A model generated the notes under the pieces. It saw only the letters and a list, made by a program, of their open reading frames with translations, ran no database searches and was not told the origin of the DNA. Positions 8,306 through 13,229 of a stretch of 13,229 bases of DNA are shown in pieces (the first letter of the stretch is position 1; the number at the start of each line of letters is the position of its first letter). The position numbers and the translations under genes are program-made. Source of the stretch: Chloroflexota bacterium (lineage in GTDB: Bacteria > Chloroflexota > Limnocylindria > P2-11E); contig VBGS01000086.1 of NCBI GenBank assembly GCA_005889445.1, positions 1 to 13,229 of the forward strand. The letters are read 5' to 3'.

Positions 8306-8335
8306 TTGACCTCCGGAGTCGGAAATAGTTAGGCT
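8306..8335 (+). promoter_or_regulatory. Candidate promoter for the ZIP transporter gene
   Basis: TTGACC (8306-8311, five of six to the -35 consensus) is followed after 18 bases by TAGGCT (8330-8335), which keeps the T-A...T of a -10 element. The -10 falls inside the operator at 8324-8342, so bound repressor would block it. The transcript would begin near 8342, about 70 bases before the gene. This rests on pattern matching only. Confidence 0.45.
8310..8314 (-). promoter_or_regulatory. Ribosome binding site that decides an ATT start
   Basis: On the minus strand GGAGG is followed by TCAACA and then ATT (8303-8301), a 6-base spacing. This is the best Shine-Dalgarno match in the region and the only one placed to start the metalloregulator with its complete DNA-binding domain. 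It lies inside the 8-bp palindrome CTCCGGAG (8311-8318). Upstream of ATT the frame continues only to a TAA at 8341. Confidence 0.65.
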
Positions 8336-8342
8336 CACCTTA
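8324..8342. promoter_or_regulatory. DtxR-type metal-regulator operator in the divergent promoter region
   Basis: On the minus strand this reads TAAGGTGAGCCTAACTATT. It agrees with the DtxR/IdeR consensus TWAGGTWAGSCTWACCTWA at 15 of 19 positions, counted by eye; mismatches are at positions 7, 16, 17 and 19. The site lies between the start of the metalloregulator and the ZIP transporter gene, so it could control both. It overlaps the -10 hexamer of the proposed transporter promoter, and on the minus strand it sits between a TTGAGT (8351-8346) and a TATTTC (8327-8322) that could serve the regulator. Autoregulation and repression of metal uptake are the likely outcome. Confidence 0.75.
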
Positions 8343-8412
8343 GATACTCAAGCGACCCTAAGAAGACCGCTGCCCGCGGGCGAGTATCGCACTGGAGGAC
8401 CGGCAGAGAGCG

Positions 8413-9261
8413 ATGTCGATGGGCGAGATCCTGATCCTCGGCGCCGTAGCCGGCTTCACCGTGTTCATCGGTCTCCCGATCGGTCGGGTGCGCGGCGCGT
8501 CCGCCCGGATTCGCTCCATCCTGAACGCCGGCGCGACCGGCGTCCTTCTCTTTCTGTTCTGGGACGTCCTGTCGAAAGGCGTTGCGCCGGTCGAAGTGGC
8601 GCTCGATCACGCCGCGGCCGGCGATGAGCCCTGGGCGCACTTTTTCTGGCTTGCCGCCGTCTTTGCGGTGTCTTTGACGGTCGGGCTGATGAGCCTCGTC
8701 TACTACGACCTGTGGCTCGCGCGCCGCGCGCGCGCGACCCTTCGCTTCGGTCCGGGGGCGGCCGACGTGCACGAGGTGCGCGCTGGACCCGTCGCGCGCC
8801 TGGGGCCGGCGGAGCGGCTGGCGTTCTTCATCGCTCTCGGGATCGGCTTCCACAACCTGTCCGAGGGTCTGGCCATCGGCCAGTCCGCGGCCGGCGGGGA
8901 GCTGCGCCTGGCGTTCGTTCTCGTGATCGGCTTCGCGCTCCACAACGCGACCGAAGGGTTTGGCATCGTCGGACCGCTCGCGGGCGAGGCGGACCTCCCC
9001 AGCTGGCGGTTTCTCGGCGCGCTCGGGCTGATCGCCGGCGGACCGACGTTCGTCGGAACGGTCATCGGCCAGTCGTTTCAGAACGAGACCGTGTTCGCGG
9101 CATTCCTCGCGCTCGCGGCCGGCTCGATGCTCTACGTGATCATCGAGCTGCTCGCCGTCGCGCGGAAGCTCGGGCACAAAGACATGACGACATGGGGCAT
9201 CTTGCTCGGCCTAACGCTCGGATTTGCCACCGACTTCATCCTTCACGCGGTCGGCGCATGA
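8413..9261 (+). CDS. ZIP-family metal transporter
   Basis: A 282-residue inner-membrane transporter expected to import divalent metal (Zn, Mn or Fe). Two signature metal-binding helices are present: IGFHNLSEGLAIG (HNxxEG at 147-152) and IGFALHNATEGFGI (177-182), the TM4 and TM5 pair of ZIP proteins. About eight hydrophobic segments can be counted, with a variable cytoplasmic loop (about 102-132) that carries one His (His120) but is not the His-rich loop of many ZIPs. ATG 8413 is used; ATG 8419 is an in-frame alternative, and GGAGG (8395-8399) lies rather far upstream of either. It is transcribed divergently from the metalloregulator, with an operator in between. That context and the MntR-like ligands suggest manganese as a substrate, but ZIP selectivity cannot be read from this sequence. 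Confidence 0.93.
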   Translation: MSMGEILILGAVAGFTVFIGLPIGRVRGASARIRSILNAGATGVLLFLFWDVLSKGVAPVEVALDHAAAGDEPWAHFFWLAAVFAVSLTVGLMSLVYYDLWLARRARATLRFGPGAADVHEVRAGPVARLGPAERLAFFIALGIGFHNLSEGLAIGQSAAGGELRLAFVLVIGFALHNATEGFGIVGPLAGEADLPSWRFLGALGLIAGGPTFVGTVIGQSFQNETVFAAFLALAAGSMLYVIIELLAVARKLGHKDMTTWGILLGLTLGFATDFILHAVGA

Positions 9262-9308
9262 CGTTGGAACGCGCTCTTTCCAGTAACTGACCGTTATCGT
9301 TCTTCGCG

Positions 9309-10328
9309 GTGTTCGCTCGGCAGATCGGCATTGACCTCGGCACGGCCAACGTGATCGTGTACGTGCGCGGGAAAGGGATCGTCCTCACGGAGCCGTCAGT
9401 CGTTGCGCTCGCCCACGAGGACGGCCAGCAACGGCCGCGCATCGTGGCCGTGGGCGAGGAAGCGCGCCTCATGCTCGGCCGCACGCCAGGCTCGATCACC
9501 GCCGTGCGTCCGATGCGCGACGGCGTCATCGCCGATTACGTGATCACCGAATACATGCTCAAGTACTTCATCGACAAGACCTGCGGACGCATCCGCATCT
9601 TCCACCCCGAGCTCATGATCTGCGTGCCGTCGGGCGTGACCAGCGTCGAGCGGCGCGCGGTGAAGGACGCGGCGGTCCGCGCGGGGGCCCGTGACGCGCA
9701 CCTGATCGAGGAGCCGCTCGCGGCAGCGATCGGCGCGAACATCCCGATCTCCGGTCCCTCGGGGAACCTGATCATCGACATCGGCGGCGGCACCGCGGAG
9801 ATCGCGGTGATCTCGCTCGGTGGGATCGTCGTCTCGCGGAGCGTGCGTGCCGCGGGCAACAAGCTCGATGAGGCGATCGCGAGCTTCGTGCGCAAGCGCT
9901 ACAACCTCATGATCGGAGAGCGCACGGCCGAGGACGTGAAGATCCAGATCGGCTCGGCTCTTCCGATGGACCCCGAGCTCACGATGGAAGTGCGTGGTCG
10001 CGATCTCATCGCCGGCCTGCCCCGCACCATCACGATCGGCAGCAACGAGATCACCGAGTCGATGGACCCGGTGCTCCAGCAGATCATCGGTGCGGTCAAG
10101 GCCGTGCTCGAGGAGACGCCTCCGGAGCTCGCCTCGGACGTGATCGACAAGGGCATGGTCCTCTCAGGGGGCGGGGCGCTGCTGCGCAACATGGACAAGC
10201 TCCTGACCCAGGTGACCGGTGTCGCGTGCTACGTGGCCGAGAACCCGCTCTACTGCGTCGCCAAGGGCACGGGCCTCGCGCTCGAGCATCTGGACTTCTT
10301 CCGCAGAAGCTTGGTGGCAGTCCACTAG
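9309..10328 (+). CDS. mreB: MreB/Mbl-family actin-like cell-shape protein
   Basis: A 339-residue bacterial actin that forms membrane-bound filaments directing cell-wall synthesis. The actin-fold ATP-binding motifs are all visible: phosphate-1 IGIDLGTANVIVYV (6-19), the connect region EEPLAAAIGANIPI (about 134-147), phosphate-2 IDIGGGTAEIAVISLGG (156-172) and the adenosine motif GMVLSGGGALLRN (282-294). GTG 9309 gives the usual MFARxIGIDLGTAN beginning. The 47-base gap upstream shows no clear promoter. MreC and MreD do not follow; glycosyltransferase genes do, with only 3 bases to the next start. Mbl or MreB-like paralogue naming cannot be settled. Confidence 0.95.
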   Translation: MFARQIGIDLGTANVIVYVRGKGIVLTEPSVVALAHEDGQQRPRIVAVGEEARLMLGRTPGSITAVRPMRDGVIADYVITEYMLKYFIDKTCGRIRIFHPELMICVPSGVTSVERRAVKDAAVRAGARDAHLIEEPLAAAIGANIPISGPSGNLIIDIGGGTAEIAVISLGGIVVSRSVRAAGNKLDEAIASFVRKRYNLMIGERTAEDVKIQIGSALPMDPELTMEVRGRDLIAGLPRTITIGSNEITESMDPVLQQIIGAVKAVLEETPPELASDVIDKGMVLSGGGALLRNMDKLLTQVTGVACYVAENPLYCVAKGTGLALEHLDFFRRSLVAVH

Positions 10329-10331
10329 GAC

Positions 10332-11069
10332 TTGCGCGACCGCGTCGACATCCTCGGCGTCGGTTTCGATCGTGTGGGCCTGACGGCAGCCGCGGAGCTC
10401 ATCGCGTCACGGCACGCCGCTGGTCAGCGGACCTTCGTGATCACCGCGAATCCGGAGTTCATCATGCTGGCGCGGCGTCATCAGGATCTCGCCGACCTCG
10501 CGCGCGCGGCCGATCTCGTCGTCGCCGATGGCACGGGCGTGCTCGTGGCGTCGCGCATCCTGGGCGACCCGCTCCCCGGACGCGTGCCGGGTCGCCTCCT
10601 CGTGGATGCCGTCCTGGGCCGCCTGGGACGGACCGGCGCTTCGGTGTTCTTCCTCGGCGCGGGTCCGGGCGTGGCCGAACGCGCCGCCGCGACTGCCGCG
10701 AAGCGGTTCCCGGGGCTTCGGCCGGTAGGCGCGTACGCCGGGTCCCCGGATGGCGGCACCGATCTCGCGATCGCGACGCGGATCGCGCAGGCCGCGCCCC
10801 GGGTGCTCCTGGTCGCGTACGGGATGCCGTCGCAGGAGCGATGGATCGCGCGCAATCTCTCGCGACTGGGATCGGTGCGCGTCGCGATCGGCGTCGGTGG
10901 GGTCTTCGACCAGCTCGCCGGCCGCGTGCGGCTTCCGCCGCGGCTGGTCCACGCGCTCGGGTTCGAGTGGCTGTGGCGTCTGGTGTTCGAGCCGCGGCGC
11001 TGGCGACGCCAGCGCGTGCTGCCGGTCTTCGTCGCGCTCGTGATACGTGAGCGCATCCTGCGGCGATGA
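10332..11069 (+). CDS. WecG/TagA/CpsF-family glycosyltransferase (GT26)
   Basis: A 245-residue GT26 enzyme. This family transfers N-acetylmannosamine or a related sugar from UDP to a lipid-linked sugar, in teichoic acid (TagA) or enterobacterial common antigen (WecG) synthesis. Visible motifs are VITANPEFIM (37-46, the conserved Thr/Asn pocket), VVADGTGVLVASRILG (63-78, with catalytic-base Asp66), AYGMPSQERWIARN (162-175) and GVGGVFDQLAGRVRLPPR (187-204). The basic C-terminal tail (RRWRRQRV, 222-229) fits the membrane-attachment appendage known from TagA. The start is TTG 10332, 3 bases after the mreB stop. The stop overlaps the next start (ATGA). The exact donor sugar is not known. Confidence 0.92.
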   Translation: MRDRVDILGVGFDRVGLTAAAELIASRHAAGQRTFVITANPEFIMLARRHQDLADLARAADLVVADGTGVLVASRILGDPLPGRVPGRLLVDAVLGRLGRTGASVFFLGAGPGVAERAAATAAKRFPGLRPVGAYAGSPDGGTDLAIATRIAQAAPRVLLVAYGMPSQERWIARNLSRLGSVRVAIGVGGVFDQLAGRVRLPPRLVHALGFEWLWRLVFEPRRWRRQRVLPVFVALVIRERILRR

Positions 11070-12157
11070 ATCTCGCGCTCGCCCACGAGTACTTCGTCGC
11101 GCACGGAGGCGCCGAGCGCGTCGTCGAGACACTGCACCAGATGTGGCCGGAGGCGCCGGTGTACACGTTCTTCCACGACCAGCGCCGCTACGGGCGCCTC
11201 GCGGGCTGGACGATCCGCACCAGCTACCTGCAGCGCCTGCTCCTCGGTGAGAGTCACCGGCTGCTCCTGCCGCTCTATCCGAACGCGGCTCGCGCGCTGC
11301 GTGTCCCGGCCGATGTCGACGTCGCGCTCGTGTCGACGAGCGCGTTCATCAAAGGGATCTCCCTCGCCGACCGGACCGTGGAGATCGCGTACTGCCATTC
11401 GCCGACGCGCTATCTCTGGGACTGGAGCGACCGCTATCTCGAAGAAGAGGTGCCGGCGCCGCTCCATGGCGTCGCTCGCGAGCTGCAGGGCCGTTTGCGG
11501 GACGCCGATCGTGCCGCGGCGTCCCGCGTCGATCGCTGGCTCGCGAACTCGCGTGTCGTGGCGGAGCGGATCCGTCGCTACTACGACCGTGACAGCGAGG
11601 TCGTGTATCCGCCGATCGACGTCGAGGCCTTCGCCTGCAACGCCGAGCGTGCCGACTTCTGGATCTTCGTCGGTCGGCTCTCGGCGTACAAGCGCGCCGA
11701 CCTCGCCGTGCGCGCGTTCAACGATCTGGGCCTTCGGCTGCTCGTCGTGGGAGAGGGGCGTGAGCGCCACGCGCTCGAGCGGATCGCGGGCGAAAACGTC
11801 GTCTTCACGGGCCGAGCCGACGAGTCGACACTGCGCGACCTCCTCGCGTCGGCGCGCGGCCTGGTCTTCCCGGCCGAGGACGACTTCGGCATGGTCTGCG
11901 CCGAAGCGCTCGCCTCAGGCGCTCCCGTGGTCGCGCTCGCCGCCGGCGGCGCTCCCGAGATCGTCCGCGACGGGGAAGACGGCGCTCTCGTGGACGTGGC
12001 GGAAACGCGGGCGTTCGCCGAGGCGGTCCAGCGGGTCGAGCGCGGGCGGTTCGAACCGAAAGCGCTTCGTGACTCGGCCCGCCGCTTCGATGTGTCACGA
12101 TTTCGCGAGCGCGTGCGCGCGATCGTCGCTGAGGCGTACGCACAGGGAAGGTCGTGA
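11066..12157 (+). CDS. GT4-family glycosyltransferase
   Basis: A 363-residue GT-B fold glycosyltransferase of family GT4. The N-terminal domain carries the acceptor-side glycine loop HGGAERVVE (13-21) and YCHSPTRYLWDW (109-120). The C-terminal domain begins WIFVGRLSAYKRADLAVRAF (199-218) and ends with the nucleotide-sugar motif EDDFGMVCAEALASGAPVV (271-289). The first glutamate of the usual E-x7-E is Asp272 here, with Glu271 next to it, a variation seen against the common EEDFGIVPVE form. It resembles mannosyl- or glucosyltransferases of polysaccharide loci; donor and acceptor are not determined. ATG 11066 overlaps the preceding stop by 4 bases, and its own stop overlaps the next GTG, so three genes are translationally linked. 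Confidence 0.92.
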   Translation: MNLALAHEYFVAHGGAERVVETLHQMWPEAPVYTFFHDQRRYGRLAGWTIRTSYLQRLLLGESHRLLLPLYPNAARALRVPADVDVALVSTSAFIKGISLADRTVEIAYCHSPTRYLWDWSDRYLEEEVPAPLHGVARELQGRLRDADRAAASRVDRWLANSRVVAERIRRYYDRDSEVVYPPIDVEAFACNAERADFWIFVGRLSAYKRADLAVRAFNDLGLRLLVVGEGRERHALERIAGENVVFTGRADESTLRDLLASARGLVFPAEDDFGMVCAEALASGAPVVALAAGGAPEIVRDGEDGALVDVAETRAFAEAVQRVERGRFEPKALRDSARRFDVSRFRERVRAIVAEAYAQGRS

Positions 12158-12849
12158 CGGAGCAAGCGCCAGGTACTCGCGTCGACATGCACACCCACTC
12201 GGAGTACTCGCCGGATAGCCGCACGCCGCTCGTCGAGCAGGCGCGCGCCATCAGCGCGGCGGGGCTGCACGTTGTCTGCGCCACGGATCACAACACGATC
12301 GAGGGGGCCCTGCGCCTGCGCGAGATCGCGGAGGGATTCCGCGTCATCGTCGGCGAGGAGATCAGCTCTCGGGATGGCGAGATCATCGGACTCTTTCTCG
12401 AACGGGCGGTCCCACGGGATCTGACCGGCGAAGAGACGATCGCGCGCATCCGCGATCAGGGCGGCATCGTCGTCGTTCCGCATCCCTTCAGCGTGAATCG
12501 TCGCTATCACATGCGGCGGGCGTCGCTCGATCGTCTGCGCGGGTCGATCGATGCGATCGAGGTCTTCAACGCGCGCGAAGCCTTCGGGCGGGAGAACCGT
12601 CAGGCGGCGGCGTACGCGCGGGAGCATTCGATCGTGGGCGCGGCGGGGAGCGATGCCCACCGCGCCACGGAGATCGGCAACGCCTTCGTCGAGATGCCGG
12701 CGTTCACGGGTCGCGAGGATTTTCTCGGCGCGCTCGCCCAGGGTGTCGTGCACGGCCATCTCTCGGGCAACCGCGTGCACTTCTTCACGCGCTACGACCG
12801 CATCCGGAAGTGGCTGGGACGAAAGAGCTCGGGCGCCGTAAACCGATAG
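12154..12849 (+). CDS. PHP-domain phosphoesterase
   Basis: A 231-residue metal-dependent phosphoesterase of the PHP superfamily. All metal-site motifs are present in order: DMHTHSEYSPD (His13, His15), ATDHNT (Asp45, His46), VGEEIS (Glu69), VPHPF (His110), and GSDAH (Asp167, His169). It lacks the polymerase or histidinol-phosphatase context, so it belongs with the stand-alone PHP proteins (YciV/TrpH-like), whose substrates include nucleotides and phospho-sugars. Its place inside a glycosyltransferase run suggests action on a nucleotide or sugar-phosphate intermediate, or a tyrosine phosphatase role as for CpsB-type PHP proteins. Both are inferences. GTG 12154 overlaps the GT4 stop (GTGA). The basic C-terminal tail is overlapped by the next gene. 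Confidence 0.92.
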   Translation: MTEQAPGTRVDMHTHSEYSPDSRTPLVEQARAISAAGLHVVCATDHNTIEGALRLREIAEGFRVIVGEEISSRDGEIIGLFLERAVPRDLTGEETIARIRDQGGIVVVPHPFSVNRRYHMRRASLDRLRGSIDAIEVFNAREAFGRENRQAAAYAREHSIVGAAGSDAHRATEIGNAFVEMPAFTGREDFLGALAQGVVHGHLSGNRVHFFTRYDRIRKWLGRKSSGAVNR

Positions 12850-13229
12850 CGGAGGACCCGCCTCCGCACGTCGAGGATCCGAGCATCGAGCGGCTCGCGG
12901 AGGCCGCCGGACGCACGGACGAGGTCGCCGTCCGCCGGCAGCTGTTCGGCTGGAGAGAGCTCATCTCGACGGCCATCCCGGTCGTCCTCATCGCCTACTT
13001 CGCTCGGAACGTCGACTGGGGGCAGGCGCTCGGGACGATCCGTCACTCCGATCCGATCTATGTCCTCGCGGCGCTTGGCATCTACTACCTCTCGTTCCCG
13101 GTCCGCGCGATCCGTTGGGCGCGCCTCCTTCGCGAGGGCGGCTACAACATCAGAGGACGCGACCTGCTCCGGATCCTGATGCTCGGCTGGTTCGTCAACT
13201 GTCTGGTTCCCGCGAAGCTTGGTGACCTC
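12810..13229 (+). CDS. UPF0104 / lysylphosphatidylglycerol synthase-like membrane protein, 3'-truncated by window end
   Basis: The first 140 codons of a membrane protein of the UPF0104 (AglD/LPG-synthase transmembrane) family, cut at the window edge. About 55 mainly charged cytoplasmic residues are followed by a transmembrane segment (LISTAIPVVLIAYFARNVDW), a second hydrophobic stretch (PIYVLAALGIYYLSFPVRAI) that ends in RWARLL, and the family hallmark GWFVNCLVPAKLGDL. Such proteins act in lipid or glycolipid modification, or as flippase-like partners of glycosyltransferases. GTG 12810 is the only ordinary start that keeps the frame before the first membrane segment; it overlaps the PHP gene by 40 bases. 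No convincing ribosome binding site precedes it, so the start is provisional. Confidence 0.85.
   Translation, partial: MAGTKELGRRKPIAEDPPPHVEDPSIERLAEAAGRTDEVAVRRQLFGWRELISTAIPVVLIAYFARNVDWGQALGTIRHSDPIYVLAALGIYYLSFPVRAIRWARLLREGGYNIRGRDLLRILMLGWFVNCLVPAKLGDL

Noticed and set aside
8335..9177. 280-codon minus-strand open frame opposite the ZIP gene
   Set aside because: Highly charged low-complexity sequence without motifs, opposite a clear membrane transporter; it also covers the operator.

Overview
This is a GC-rich bacterial window, almost fully coding, with tightly packed genes, many GTG or TTG starts and 1-4 base overlaps. The gene set (F1 ATP synthase, MreB, a DtxR/MntR-type regulator, DinB proteins, a UPF0104 protein) and the style of the proteins suggest an uncultured high-GC lineage such as Chloroflexota (Limnocylindria-like) or a neighbour. 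That placement is an inference from general resemblance and is not firm.

Region 1 (1-4316) is the 3' part of an atp operon: atpA, atpG, atpD, atpC, all on the + strand. The left edge is broken. Bases 1 to about 204 encode the middle and C-terminal part of the delta subunit (atpH) on the MINUS strand. This fragment is joined to an atpA that lacks about its first 60 codons. In a normal operon atpH precedes atpA on the same strand, so this looks like a fold-back or inversion chimera, most simply an assembly or amplification artefact.

Region 2 (4389-6871, +) holds a lipoprotein beta-propeller with seven regularly spaced histidines, a Nudix hydrolase and a membrane-anchored alpha/beta hydrolase, probably co-transcribed. 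A long nested inverted repeat (6901-6960) lies between this run and the convergent genes that follow.

Region 3 (6991-9261) is a metal-homeostasis module. A DtxR/MntR-family repressor and a HicB-like/DinB fusion are translationally coupled on the minus strand, and a ZIP metal transporter diverges on the plus strand. The intergenic region carries a recognisable DtxR-type operator (8324-8342). The repressor appears to start at an ATT codon behind a perfect GGAGG. Its ligand set looks MntR-like (Glu in place of the Met and Cys of DtxR), suggesting manganese sensing.

Region 4 (9309-13229, +) is a cell-envelope gene run: MreB, a WecG/TagA/CpsF glycosyltransferase, a GT4 glycosyltransferase, a PHP-domain phosphoesterase and the start of a UPF0104/LPG-synthase-like membrane protein cut by the window end. 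Gaps are 3 bases or less, or the genes overlap, which suggests one operon linking the MreB cytoskeleton to synthesis of a surface glycopolymer or glycolipid.

No tRNA, rRNA, CRISPR array, insertion sequence or phage gene was seen.
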